Position numbers and translations under genes: made by a program
NCBI GenBank assembly: GCA_023428135.1
Contig: JAEYZG010000017.1
Coordinates: forward strand, 1-64,000
DNA from: Bacteroidota bacterium
Lineage (GTDB): Bacteria; Bacteroidota; Bacteroidia; Cytophagales; Cytophagaceae
Reading direction: 5' to 3'
DNA length: 64,000 bases
The notes under the pieces: generated by a model
Told to the model about the DNA's origin: nothing
Seen by the model: the letters and a program-made list of their open reading frames with translations, nothing else
The model's database searches: none
In this document: positions 53,403-62,809 of the stretch, one piece after another
Layout of the letters: the number at the start of each line of letters is the position of its first letter
Numbering within the stretch: the stretch's first letter is position 1

Positions 53403-55100
53403 CTATATTTCGGTTTGCTCTTTTCCGGATAAAAACAGCTGAACTATATATCCTGCAACGATCACTATTATCGGGCCAATGAGATTGTACCATAAAAAAG
53501 CAATGTCTGAATAGAAATACAGCAGGAATATAGAGATCTGAGCTATTAATGCAGCAATAAATACTGCATTGGATTTTATATACTTAAAGTAAAAAGCGCA
53601 TAAAAAGATTCCAAGTATAGTCCCATAAAATAAGCTTCCCAGAATATTAACGGCCTGAATAAGGTTGTCTACCAGGGATGCAAACAAAGCGAAAAGTATA
53701 GTAAGCAAGCCCCACACAACAGTGAGCACCCTTGATGCTTTCAAATAATGACGTTCTGATGCATGAGGGTTTATTGAGCGTTTATAAATATCCACACAGG
53801 TAGTGGAAGCAAGAGCATTTAAGGCAGAAGCAGTAGAAGACATGGCAGCACACAGTATAACCGCAATAAGTAATCCTACCAGGCCTTGGGGCATCTGTGT
53901 CATAATAAAAGTAATAAAAACAAAATCTACGTCTTTTGTCTCTGCTTCGGGAGAAGCTTTTAAAATGATCTTTTTTACATCATTGCGGATACTCTGCTCT
54001 TCATTTTTAATTGAAAGCAATTTGTCCTGACTGTTATCAATAGCCTGCTGGTCATCAGCTTTTAGAGCTGTAACAAGAGTATTTACCTCTTCTTTTTTTC
54101 TGATAAAATTCTGATCATATTTTTCTTCAAGTGTTTTTAATTCTCCTGCATAAACAGATTTCTGAGCTCTGGCAAGTTCAGTTTTATTGAAGAAAACAGG
54201 GGCCTGATGGAACTGATAAAATACAAATACAAGTAAGCCTATGAAAAGAATGATGAACTGCATTGGTATTTTCAACAGTCCATTAAATAACAATCCCATA
54301 CGACTCTCTGTGATAGATTTTCCTGAGAGATAACGCCCTACCTGTGATTGATCTGTCCCAAAATAGGAGAGGGCAAGAAACATTCCCCCAGTGATACCTG
54401 ACCAGAAATTGTATCTGTCATTTGGTTGAAAACTGAAGTCTACTAAGTTCATCTTCCCCAGTTTTCCTGCAACCTGCACTGATTCGTACAAGGAGATATC
54501 TGAGGGAAGCTTGTAAATGATCACAATGCCTGCAAGTATGATTCCTCCCATCATCACAGTCATTTGCTGTTGCTGGGTAACACTAACAGCCTTCGTGCCT
54601 CCTGTAACTGTGTATAAAATTACAAGGCTTCCTATTATAACATTTGTAGAGTTTAAATCCCAACCAAGGATTGTAGATAATATAATAGAAGGAGCGTAAA
54701 TCGTTATTCCTGTGCTTACTCCTCTTTGTATAAGAAACAGGAGTGCCGCCAGCGTTCTTGTTTTAAAGTCAAATCTTCCTTCCAGGTATTCATAAGCGGT
54801 GTATACATTCATCTTTGCATACAATGGAACAGCAGTAATGGCTATGATGACCATTGCAATTGGCAGTCCGTAGTAAAACTGTATAAAACGCATGCCATCA
54901 TCGTAAGCTTGTCCCGGTGTTGACAGAAACGTTATGGCACTGGCCTGGGTACCCATGATAGAAAGGCAGATGGTATACCAGGGCATAGTCCTGGAAAGGA
55001 GGAAGTCTTCTATATTCTTACTTCCCTTGGTTTTCCAAATGCCGTATATGATGATAAATGCAAGCGTTCCGCAAAGGACGATCCAGTCTGTAATACTCAT
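53403..55100 (-). CDS. Sodium:solute symporter (SSS family)
   Basis: 565 residues with about 13 membrane helices. The sodium-site region (GTQASAITFLSTPGQAYDDG), LSYFGTDQSQVGRYLSGKS and AVILCAAMSSTASALNAL identify the SSS/SGLT fold. An unusual hydrophilic insert of ~90 residues (RAQKSVYAGELKTLEEKY to SIRNDVKKIIL) lies between helices, probably a coiled-coil loop. The substrate may be a sugar or a related organic solute. Its start overlaps the stop of a 39-residue membrane protein (ATGA), downstream of a PIG-L gene, so uptake and deacetylation may be linked. Confidence 0.92.
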   Translation of the reverse strand: MSITDWIVLCGTLAFIIIYGIWKTKGSKNIEDFLLSRTMPWYTICLSIMGTQASAITFLSTPGQAYDDGMRFIQFYYGLPIAMVIIAITAVPLYAKMNVYTAYEYLEGRFDFKTRTLAALLFLIQRGVSTGITIYAPSIILSTILGWDLNSTNVIIGSLVILYTVTGGTKAVSVTQQQQMTVMMGGIILAGIVIIYKLPSDISLYESVQVAGKLGKMNLVDFSFQPNDRYNFWSGITGGMFLALSYFGTDQSQVGRYLSGKSITESRMGLLFNGLLKIPMQFIILFIGLLVFVFYQFHQAPVFFNKTELARAQKSVYAGELKTLEEKYDQNFIRKKEEVNTLVTALKADDQQAIDNSQDKLLSIKNEEQSIRNDVKKIILKASPEAETKDVDFVFITFIMTQMPQGLVGLLIAVILCAAMSSTASALNALASTTCVDIYKRSINPHASERHYLKASRVLTVVWGLLTILFALFASLVDNLIQAVNILGSLFYGTILGIFLCAFYFKYIKSNAVFIAALIAQISIFLLYFYSDIAFLWYNLIGPIIVIVAGYIVQLFLSGKEQTEI

Positions 55101-55216
55101 TTAAAATAGATTGTTAAAAAGTAAAACAGCAGGATTGTAAAAGCAAGATTGAGCAATACGAACCAGTACATTGCTCTCCAGCTTTTAAAAAAAGGAGGCC
55201 GATCATCATTTACCAT
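55097..55216 (-). CDS. 39-residue single-pass membrane protein
   Basis: ATG at 55216 opens a 39-codon frame: MVNDDRPPFFKSW, a membrane helix (YWFVLLNLAFTILLFYFL) and a short end TIYFK. The start lies inside the 3' end of the PIG-L gene (11-base overlap), and the stop overlaps the symporter start as ATGA. Such exact packing in a three-gene unit argues that it is translated. Small helices of this type accompany some SSS transporters. I suggest an accessory subunit, by analogy. Confidence 0.65.
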   Translation of the reverse strand: MVNDDRPPFFKSWRAMYWFVLLNLAFTILLFYFLTIYFK

Positions 55217-57731
55217 TTTTTTTCTTTTTCCCTTCGTTTCCGGAAGACAACATGTTTACAAATATTCTATAAGCTCCCGGAACCCCTGCAGGAAGTTGTC
55301 TGAACCAGGAATAACTGGTGTAGATATAGGTTCCTTTGCCATATTTGGCGTAAAGAAGTCCTCCTTCTTTAGGTGTTTCACCAATATCGTGACAGGATAG
55401 GAGTGCCTGATACTCTTTGCTCCATTCATTGGGGAAATACAATCCTCTTTCCTGAACCCAGTTTTCAAAATCTTTATCAGTGATTTTGTTAGGAGTATTC
55501 AATAAAGGATGTCCAGGTATTAAGAATTTAACAGGTGCATCTTCCATAGTTACCCTGTCATTAGAAAGTTTGAAAGGGTATGGCCCTATTGAATCAGTCA
55601 CCATTCTTCCATCTCCGAATCTTGATGGCATAGTGTTGTATTGTACTACAAGAGTTCCTCCGTTTTTTACATAGTTCAGTAAAAGCGGGTTAATATATTT
55701 TAATTTTTCTCTTGTATTGTAAGCTCTGATACCTATGACTATTGCATCAAAAGAAGCCAAGAGTGAAGGTGTAATAGCATCTTCTTTAAGTACGGTGACT
55801 TTGTATCCGATCTGGCTCAATGAACCTGGGATGTCGTCACCTGCACCTTGCAAGTAACCTATATTTTTCCCGGTAGTCTTTAATTCAAGCTTTACTATTT
55901 TTGCATTGGATTCAGGTAGCAGCAATTGAGGCTTAATGTGGTCGTACCTGATGTTAATATTACCATTCTGAAGGGTATCTTTTCCTGAAACGGCAAATAC
56001 TTTTAAAGTACCTGTCATAGCTTCTGTGGAAGGAAATACCTTAAATTTAAATCCTTCTTCATTTCCTTTACCTTTGATCAAAAAATCCTGTATGGCAGGT
56101 TCTGCTTTCCAGCTCTTTGGTATTTCAATCATTAGTTTCCCAGAGATATTATCAACTCCGGATTTTAATTTGATGTCCAGTTCTTTTGGACTATTGTCAC
56201 CAAAGACCAGCAAACGTTCAGAAAGGTTTACAAATAAAGGAGGGATTATTTCAAGCGGTCTGTATTGCTCACCTTTTGCGGGATCTGCTTTCTTATAAAC
56301 TACAGGTGTGGTATAACGAATATTTTGTCCATTAATTACAAAATCGAATGTAGTCTCAATTGCTGGATCATTTTCTGGTTTGCCAATAAGTTGCTGATCA
56401 TTTACATCAAACATTCCCTTACTTCCCCTGTGTACCAGCCAGTAGGGCTGGGAGTAAGGCATCTCTGAAGGGATTTTTATCTTTGTGGAGAATGCTAAAG
56501 GAACATTATCCTTTAAGGTACTTACTAAGCTACTATCTTTATTAACTGAAAAAGAAATCTTTTTTATTTCAACAGGAATTGAAGACCGATTTACTAATTC
56601 AACATTTACTTTTATGTCTTGGCCTGGAACAGCACTGTAATCTGAAGCGATTACTTCAGTCCAGAGTCCAAGGCAGGTTTTAATGACATCTTCTGTTTCC
56701 TGCAGTTTTATCTCCTTCCAATAACTATCCGGCAATGCTTTGATCAGTGATCTTACTTCAAGCAAGGGAGCTACTGAAGCAGAAGGGTTGTTTGAATTAA
56801 ATCCTGAGTAGATCTTGTTCAGCAATTCGCCGATTTTTGCTCCACCCTGAATTCTATTCCAAGAAACGTCAATGTCTTCAAAAATATCGCTGTTTGGTTT
56901 TGGTCCTTTTGTATGTTGAAGATATTCTATAGCAGTTCCCCTTGTACCGCTGGTTCCGAAGCCCTGACTTTTATGCATGCTTCTGCTGGCCGCTGCTATT
57001 TCAGTATAAGATTGTCCTAATGTAGGATTAAAAGTCCCTACATCAATCTTTAGTAATCCCTGTGTATTAAAGTCTTTTTCACTCCCATAAAACCACCAGT
57101 TGGTATTCCATAATAATCGTTTAGGTTGCCATACCTGAACATATTTTAACTGTTCGGGGAATTTTGTTGGATCTCCTGCTGCTTCAAACGCTTCTTCGGC
57201 AAGAATTGCAGAAGCTGTATGGTGGCCATGCGTTTTGCCTGGTTCTGTATTAAAACGGGTTACAAGTACATCCGGTCTGAATTTTCTTATTACCCAAACC
57301 ATATCGGCAAAGACTTTTTCCCGATCCCAGATCATAAATGTTTCATCAGGGTTTTTAGAGAAACCAAAGTCCTTGGCTCTGGAAAAAAATTGTTTCCCTC
57401 CGTCAATCCTTCTTGCTTCCTGAAGTTCCTGGGTTCTGATGACACCTAACTGTTCATTCAATTCTGAACCGATAAGGTTCTGCCCCCCGTCACCACGAGT
57501 AAGGGAAAGGTAACCAGTGTTATATAGCTTGTCTTTGGTGAAGTAGGTAATTAACCTGGTGTTCTCGTCATCAGGATGGGCTGCAATATATAGCACACTG
57601 CCCAATACATTAAGCTTCTTTATGGCTTGTTGAATTTCTGCAGCATTGTACCTTTCATTGGGTTGGGCAATGCTTGAAAATGAGAGAACTAATAATAAGA
57701 ATAAAATGAAAATGCCAGGTTTCTGATTCAT
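55206..57731 (-). CDS. Secreted PIG-L family deacetylase, multidomain
   Basis: 841 residues from ATG 57731, which gives a signal peptide (GIFILFLLLVLSFSSIAQ). The frame extends to TTG 57788, but that overlaps the promoter. LmbE/PIG-L zinc motif AAHPDDE at 50-56 is followed by LTRGDGGQNLIG and a later HGHHTASA. The middle has Ig-like beta domains. The C-terminal ~230 residues contain a ThuA/GATase-like segment (DAIVIGIRAYNTREKLKYIN). It removes N-acetyl groups from sugars, probably in the periplasm. It begins a three-gene unit with the small membrane protein and the symporter. Confidence 0.88.
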   Translation of the reverse strand: MNQKPGIFILFLLLVLSFSSIAQPNERYNAAEIQQAIKKLNVLGSVLYIAAHPDDENTRLITYFTKDKLYNTGYLSLTRGDGGQNLIGSELNEQLGVIRTQELQEARRIDGGKQFFSRAKDFGFSKNPDETFMIWDREKVFADMVWVIRKFRPDVLVTRFNTEPGKTHGHHTASAILAEEAFEAAGDPTKFPEQLKYVQVWQPKRLLWNTNWWFYGSEKDFNTQGLLKIDVGTFNPTLGQSYTEIAAASRSMHKSQGFGTSGTRGTAIEYLQHTKGPKPNSDIFEDIDVSWNRIQGGAKIGELLNKIYSGFNSNNPSASVAPLLEVRSLIKALPDSYWKEIKLQETEDVIKTCLGLWTEVIASDYSAVPGQDIKVNVELVNRSSIPVEIKKISFSVNKDSSLVSTLKDNVPLAFSTKIKIPSEMPYSQPYWLVHRGSKGMFDVNDQQLIGKPENDPAIETTFDFVINGQNIRYTTPVVYKKADPAKGEQYRPLEIIPPLFVNLSERLLVFGDNSPKELDIKLKSGVDNISGKLMIEIPKSWKAEPAIQDFLIKGKGNEEGFKFKVFPSTEAMTGTLKVFAVSGKDTLQNGNINIRYDHIKPQLLLPESNAKIVKLELKTTGKNIGYLQGAGDDIPGSLSQIGYKVTVLKEDAITPSLLASFDAIVIGIRAYNTREKLKYINPLLLNYVKNGGTLVVQYNTMPSRFGDGRMVTDSIGPYPFKLSNDRVTMEDAPVKFLIPGHPLLNTPNKITDKDFENWVQERGLYFPNEWSKEYQALLSCHDIGETPKEGGLLYAKYGKGTYIYTSYSWFRQLPAGVPGAYRIFVNMLSSGNEGKKKKNGK

Positions 57732-57785
57732 TGTATTATAGCCGGATCCGTTTTTTATATTAATGAACACTTCGGATCGAAGGTC

Positions 57786-57815
57786 CAAATTAATGTGAGA
57801 AGGGTAAATAACAAA
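57786..57815 (-). promoter_or_regulatory. Promoter of the PIG-L operon
   Basis: On the minus strand TTTG (57815-57812), exactly 19 bases, then TAATTTG (57792-57786). This is one base short of the TAnnTTTG consensus. Transcription would start near 57780, ~50 bases before ATG 57731. Confidence 0.5.
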
Positions 57816-57911
57816 ATAAAGTTTTCAACTCTGACATTAGTTTAGAATCTATAGATCTTTAAATTTTTAGTGATAACTATTGAACTTCAATTGTTTATGT
57901 CCTGATGATGT

Positions 57912-58322
57912 TTATAAGCTTATAATATATAAGCCAGAAGGCAGATCATTGCTGAGCAAACACGAGTTTTCACAATTTCCGCTTAGGATATTATTTCCCA
58001 TTCTATCGTGCTTTTTATAGGAGAAAAACCCAGGAGTTTCAATAATATGTCCGTTTATACTATAATCATAATAAAATTTGATCTCATTTCGAGTAGTTGT
58101 GTTAATGGAAGTGACTCAATCGTTAAAGATTTTTTTCTGGGATAATTTCTAAGGTGACCAGCTTGTATTCAGCGTGGTCACCATTTATCCTCAATAGAAA
58201 AGTTCCGTGTCCAGTATTATGGTTTTAGGATCAGTTACCTTCATCTACAAATTCTCCGATTTTTCCCAATATCTTCCATTGACTGGATTTCCATTTGATA
58301 TTGTATCAGTATACAACACCAA
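57912..58322 (-). pseudogene. Decayed C-terminus of a T9SS-secreted protein
   Basis: The minus-strand frames give KILGKIGEFVDEGN, a stop, then LLRINGDHAEYKLVTLEIIP, a stop, then TTTRNEIKFYYDYSINGHII, NNILSGNCENSCLLSNDLPS and GLYIISL before a final stop. The last part resembles a type A sorting domain. Frameshifts and at least three stops break it. No N-terminal region or start codon survives. It is a remnant of a larger exported protein. Confidence 0.6.
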
Positions 58323-58484
58323 TTTTACTTTTAAATTAATTGTCTGAATTGTAAATATTAGTATGCCGGAGAAAGTAGCAAAAGTTGCTAAAATTTATGT
58401 TATTTATAAAATGAGCAAAATTTTGTAACTAATTTTCCTAAAAATGTAAAAACATAAACAAAGATAAAGCTCATATTTGCATCA

Positions 58485-58877
58485 ATGAAAAGGATTGCCA
58501 TCATATCTATTTTAATGTTATACACAGTCTTCAGCACTGGACTTTCTGTGTATACTCATTATTGTGCTGGTAAACTAGCTTCGATATCATTTTTTGCACC
58601 TGATAAAAAGGGATGTGGCAAATGCGCTATTAAAATAACAAAAGATTGTTGTAATGATAAACAGTATAACTTTTCATTAGATGATTCTCAAATACATAAC
58701 AAAAGCAATTTTGTAATTACGGATTACTCCAATATCATAGCAATATTGCCTTCATACGATTATGAAGTGCAACCACAATTTTCGCTTATAAATTCATATT
58801 CTGTAAAATTATACTCCTATAAAAATGGGCCTCCTAGAACGCCTATTTATATACAGAACCGTTCCCTTATCATTTAG
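58485..58877 (+). CDS. HYC_CC_PP family small protein
   Basis: 130 residues with a hydrophobic N-terminal segment (IAIISILMLYTVFSTGLSVY). The family marks are all present: THYCAGKL (HYC), KGCGKCAIKITKDCC (CxxC and CC) and NGPPRTPIY (PP). These proteins accompany heavy-metal or copper resistance genes in Bacteroidota. The Cys and His cluster suggests metal binding at the membrane or in the periplasm. It is the first gene of the efflux locus. Confidence 0.88.
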   Translation: MKRIAIISILMLYTVFSTGLSVYTHYCAGKLASISFFAPDKKGCGKCAIKITKDCCNDKQYNFSLDDSQIHNKSNFVITDYSNIIAILPSYDYEVQPQFSLINSYSVKLYSYKNGPPRTPIYIQNRSLII

Positions 58878-59136
58878 TACTTTTTTATTTACCTCTACTG
58901 GAATATTCTTGTTACATATAAGAATACCTCTTTGCTATCTTTCATTATAGCATTTCAATTTCATCAATCTTAATTTAAGTGCCTGCACTTTGCAGCATTT
59001 GATGATCTCTTGTATTATGGATCCGAATACGAGATGATATCGAATATCATACAGTTTTCTGTTGATTTCTATTCATTTTTCGAATCAGTAAATGCAAGGA
59101 TATTATTTATTCAACAATTAAAATCTATTATAAACT

Positions 59137-59493
59137 ATGAAATCTCAAATCAGAATATTCGCTTTGTTATATACCATTTTGGTAACATTATTCATTTCCA
59201 ATACTACTGCTCATCCATTACATTTTGAAACAACATCATTCAAAGTCTCTGGTAATTGCGAGATGTGTAAAAAGAAAATTGAGTCTGCATTAAAAGGAAA
59301 CGCTGCTATTAAAAGTGTTGACTGGAATGTGAAAACTAAAATTGCTAAAGTGGAATATAACCCTCATTCAATTTCATTAGATAAAATCCATCAACTGATA
59401 GCGGATGCCGGCTATGATACTGATAAGGTTAAAGCCAATCAATCTATCTATAATAAGTTGCCTAGTTGCTGCCAATATGATAGAAAAAAATAA
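59137..59493 (+). CDS. Periplasmic heavy-metal-associated (HMA) protein
   Basis: 118 residues with a signal peptide (IRIFALLYTILVTLFISNTT). The HMA domain follows: FKVSGNCEMCKKKIESAL with the metal-binding CxxC, then VDWNVKTKIAKVEYNPHSI and HQLIADAGYDT. A C-terminal CC pair (LPSCCQY) may add a ligand. It probably captures copper(I) or a similar soft metal in the periplasm and passes it to the RND pump encoded downstream. Confidence 0.9.
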   Translation: MKSQIRIFALLYTILVTLFISNTTAHPLHFETTSFKVSGNCEMCKKKIESALKGNAAIKSVDWNVKTKIAKVEYNPHSISLDKIHQLIADAGYDTDKVKANQSIYNKLPSCCQYDRKK

Positions 59494-59517
59494 TTCAAAT
59501 TAAGTAAAAAGAATAAA

Positions 59518-59539
59518 GCCTGTCACCTCGGTGGCAGGC
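59518..59539 (+). promoter_or_regulatory. Intercistronic hairpin before the RND pump
   Basis: GCCTGTCACC-TC-GGTGGCAGGC, near-perfect over 10 bp with one G-U pair. The base lies 8 nt before the pump start codon and there is no T run. It could limit translation, protect an mRNA end, or bind a regulator. Confidence 0.5.
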
Positions 59540-59547
59540 CTGTAATT

Positions 59548-60819
59548 ATGGTAGAAAAAATAATAGATATATCGCTTAAGAACCGATGGACAGTTCTCTT
59601 TATTGCAGCGGCCTTATTTGTATGGGGAATATTCTCTGTGCAAAAGAATCCAATTGATGCAATACCGGATTTGTCCGAAAACCAGGTAATTGTTTTTACA
59701 GAATGGATGGGACGTAGCCCTCAGGTTATCGAGGATCAGATCACTTATCCTCTTGTTTCCAATCTGCAGGGAATACCTAATGTGAAGAATATCCGAGGGT
59801 CCTCAATGTTCGGGATGAGTTTCGTGTACGTGATATTCGAAGATAATACAGATATCTATTGGGCCAGGACAAGAGTGCTGGAGCGACTGAACTATGCTCA
59901 GAAGCTGTTACCTGATGATGTTTCACCTTCGTTAGGACCGGATGGAACAGGAGTTGGACATATTTTCTGGTATCATCTTGATGCCCCTGATTTGGATTTA
60001 GGTGAGCAAAGAGCATTGCAGGATTGGTATATAAAGTTTGCCTTACAAAATGTTCAGGGAGTTGCAGAAGTCGCCTCTTTCGGAGGGTTTCAAAAACAAT
60101 ATCAGATTGTAATTGATCCTCATAAACTTACTTATTACAATCTTCAACTTATGGATGTGCTAAAAACGGTCAGGGCTAATAATAATGATGTCGGAGGAGG
60201 TAAGTTCGAAATGACTGATATATCCTATATAATAAGAGGTCTTGGCTATATACGGAATATAAAGGATATAGAGAACATGCCTATAAGTATGAGAAATTCC
60301 ATACCGATCAGAATAAAGGATATTGGAAGTGTACAAATGGGAGGTGAATTACGCCTTGGCATATTTGACATGGATGGTACCGGAGAAGTAGTCGGAGGAA
60401 TTGTAGTAATGAGATACGGTGAAAATGCTGATCAGGTAATTAAGAATATAAAAGCTAAAATAAAGGAAGTTGAAAAAGGATTGCCAAACGGGGTCAAGCT
60501 AAAGGTTTCTTACGACAGAAGTAATCTGATTGAAGAAGCCATTGATTCAGTAAGAGGAACACTATATGAGGAGATGATCACAGTATCAATCATCGTGATC
60601 TTATTTCTGTTCAACTGGAGAAGCGCTTTAATCATTATCATACAACTACCAATATCTGTAGCAGTTGGATTTATATTACTTGAAGCATTCGGGATTTCAT
60701 CCAATATTATGTCTTTGACTGGTATTGCACTGGCCATTGGAGTGGTGGTCGATGATGGAATAGTAATGGTTGAAAATGCATACAGGCATATCTCTGTAGA
60801 ACATGAAAAAAGGGGTTAG
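59548..60819 (+). CDS. CusA/CzcA-type RND efflux pump, N-terminal part
   Basis: 423 residues of a pump normally ~1050 long. TM1, the large periplasmic porter region (PDLSENQVIVFTEWMGRSPQ, GPDGTGVGHIFWYHLD) and TM2-TM4 are intact. TM4 carries the proton-relay acidic pair in VVVDDGIVMVENAYRH. The frame then ends at TAG after SVEHEKRG, in the cytoplasmic loop before TM5. The second part follows at 60872 in another frame. The motif GVGHIFWYHLD is closest to copper/silver pumps. The pump exports metal from periplasm or cytoplasm with the TolC-like protein at 62796. Confidence 0.88.
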   Translation: MVEKIIDISLKNRWTVLFIAAALFVWGIFSVQKNPIDAIPDLSENQVIVFTEWMGRSPQVIEDQITYPLVSNLQGIPNVKNIRGSSMFGMSFVYVIFEDNTDIYWARTRVLERLNYAQKLLPDDVSPSLGPDGTGVGHIFWYHLDAPDLDLGEQRALQDWYIKFALQNVQGVAEVASFGGFQKQYQIVIDPHKLTYYNLQLMDVLKTVRANNNDVGGGKFEMTDISYIIRGLGYIRNIKDIENMPISMRNSIPIRIKDIGSVQMGGELRLGIFDMDGTGEVVGGIVVMRYGENADQVIKNIKAKIKEVEKGLPNGVKLKVSYDRSNLIEEAIDSVRGTLYEEMITVSIIVILFLFNWRSALIIIIQLPISVAVGFILLEAFGISSNIMSLTGIALAIGVVVDDGIVMVENAYRHISVEHEKRG

Positions 60820-60871
60820 TGGGGAATGACGGCATTATGATGTTTCATGTATGAAATTTTAAAAAAAAATA

Positions 60872-62809
60872 ATGAAAAAGTTATTTAAAAAATTATTTAA
60901 AAGAGATACAGATCCACTTGCAGCAGAGGAGAGAATGGAGATTATCAGTTATTCATCAAAGCAAGTTGGACCTGGTGTATTCTTTTCTACTATTGTGGTG
61001 ATTGCCTCTTTTTTACCTGTATTTCTTCTTACAGGTATGGAGGGAAAGTTGTTTCATCCATTGGCCTGGACAAAAACATTTATATTATTGGTTGATGCCT
61101 TTCTTGCTATTTCCTTAACACCGGTCCTTATATCATTTTTTCTAAAAGGTCGATTAAAACCGGAAGATCAAAATCCAATTACCAGGACCTTGGAAAAAAT
61201 TTATACACCTATTTTAACATGGTGCTTACACTGGAGAAAAACAGTTATTGCAATTAATGTAGCACTGTTACTTGCAGGAGGTTTTATGCTTTCTCGACTT
61301 GGCTCAGAGTTTATGCCACCCCTTGATGAAGGTTCCCTGTTATTCATGCCGGTGACATTACCTGACGTTTCTAATTCAGAAGCAAAAAGGTTATTACAAA
61401 TTCAGGATAAGCTAATTAAATCAGTTCCGGAAGTTGTACATGTTCTAGGAAAAGCGGGTAGGGCTTCGACAGCCACAGATAACTCACCTATAAGTATGAT
61501 AGAAACTATTATCCTTCTGAAGCCAAAAGCAGAATGGAGGAAGGGAATTACCAAGAATGATATTATTAATGAGTTAAATGCAAAATTACAGATCCCTGGT
61601 GTAACCAATGGCTGGACTCAGCCAATTATTAACAGGATCAATATGTTGTCTACGGGGATCAGAACAGACGTTGGTATAAAGGTTTATGGACAAAATATAG
61701 ACTCCATTTACTCTTTATCAAATAGAATAAAGGAATCATTGAAGGATGTGGAGGGTGTTAAAGATCTGTATGTTGAACCTATTGTCGGCGGAAAATATAT
61801 TGATATAAATGTGAAAAAGGAAGCCATTGGAAGATATGGTCTTACGATCGATGACGTCAATATGGTGGTTGAAAGTGCATTGGGAGGAATGACTCTTACA
61901 ACTACTGTTGAAGGTCGACAAAGATTTTCTGTAAATGCAAGAGTTGCTCAGGCTTATCGTGAAAGTCTGGAAGATCTGAAGCGCCTTCCGGTTCAAACAA
62001 TGCAGTTTGGAACTATACTTCTTTCTGATATTGCTGATATCAGACTATCTGAGGGGCCTCCTATGATCAATTCAGAAAATGCAATGTTACGGGGTACTGT
62101 TCTATTTAATGTCCGTGATCGAGATTTGGGTAGTACTGTGGAAGAAACTCAGGAAAGGTTAAACAGGATGATATCTCAAATGCCTAAAGGATATTTTATT
62201 GAATGGAGTGGACAATGGGAAAATCAAATTCATGCAAACAGGACACTAAAGCTAATTATGCCTATTGTAATATTTATCATTTTTATGGTCTTGTACTATA
62301 CATATAAATCGGCTAAGGAAGCTGTAGCAACTATGATTACTGTACCCTTTGCACTTGTTGGTGGTGTATTTATGGTATTCTTTTATGGAATAAACCTTTC
62401 AGTCGCCGTTGCAGTAGGCTTTATAGCATTGTTCGGAATGGCAATTGAAACAGCAATGCTGATGGTTATTTACCTGAATGAGGCGATGCAATACCTGGTT
62501 CACGAAAAAGGTAATTCCCGGGAAAGTATTACCAATAAAGATTTACGTGAATACGTGATCAGAGGTGCAGCCAAAAGATTAAGACCAAAACTGATGACTG
62601 TCTCTGTTTCTCTTTTTGGACTTGTTCCCATTCTTTGGGCTACAGGAGTAGGAAGTGATATTATGCTTCCCATTACAGTACCTCTTATAGGAGGGACGAT
62701 CTCATCCATCGTATATGTACTTCTGGTAACGCCTATTGTATTTGAGATGATGAAAGAATATGAACTGAATAAAAATGGAAAAATTGAAATACTCGATGTT
62801 AAAGAATAG
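60872..62809 (+). CDS. CusA/CzcA-type RND efflux pump, C-terminal part
   Basis: 645 residues. The start (MKKLFKKLFKRDTDP) reads like the cytoplasmic linker, then AEERMEIISYSSKQVGPGVF leads into TM5. The second periplasmic domain (SEFMPPLDEGSLLFMPVTLP) and TM7-12 (GMAIETAMLMVIYLNEAM) are complete. Together with the upstream part it makes a whole pump missing nothing essential. The gap of 52 bases has stops in all three frames, so a single indel does not explain the break. Whether the halves assemble is unknown. Confidence 0.88.
   Translation: MKKLFKKLFKRDTDPLAAEERMEIISYSSKQVGPGVFFSTIVVIASFLPVFLLTGMEGKLFHPLAWTKTFILLVDAFLAISLTPVLISFFLKGRLKPEDQNPITRTLEKIYTPILTWCLHWRKTVIAINVALLLAGGFMLSRLGSEFMPPLDEGSLLFMPVTLPDVSNSEAKRLLQIQDKLIKSVPEVVHVLGKAGRASTATDNSPISMIETIILLKPKAEWRKGITKNDIINELNAKLQIPGVTNGWTQPIINRINMLSTGIRTDVGIKVYGQNIDSIYSLSNRIKESLKDVEGVKDLYVEPIVGGKYIDINVKKEAIGRYGLTIDDVNMVVESALGGMTLTTTVEGRQRFSVNARVAQAYRESLEDLKRLPVQTMQFGTILLSDIADIRLSEGPPMINSENAMLRGTVLFNVRDRDLGSTVEETQERLNRMISQMPKGYFIEWSGQWENQIHANRTLKLIMPIVIFIIFMVLYYTYKSAKEAVATMITVPFALVGGVFMVFFYGINLSVAVAVGFIALFGMAIETAMLMVIYLNEAMQYLVHEKGNSRESITNKDLREYVIRGAAKRLRPKLMTVSVSLFGLVPILWATGVGSDIMLPITVPLIGGTISSIVYVLLVTPIVFEMMKEYELNKNGKIEILDVKE

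Larger units (their letters stand above)
52687..53559. repeat. 436-bp tandem duplication across convergent gene ends
   Basis: Copy 1 (52687-53122) holds the true 3' end of the DUF2911 gene, its terminator and an extra fragment of the symporter 3' end. Copy 2 (53123-53559) holds an extra DUF2911 tail, a second terminator and the true symporter 3' end. Corresponding points are offset by 435-437 bases. The copies have diverged by roughly a tenth, including single-base indels that destroy the reading frames of the extra parts. Confidence 0.9.
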
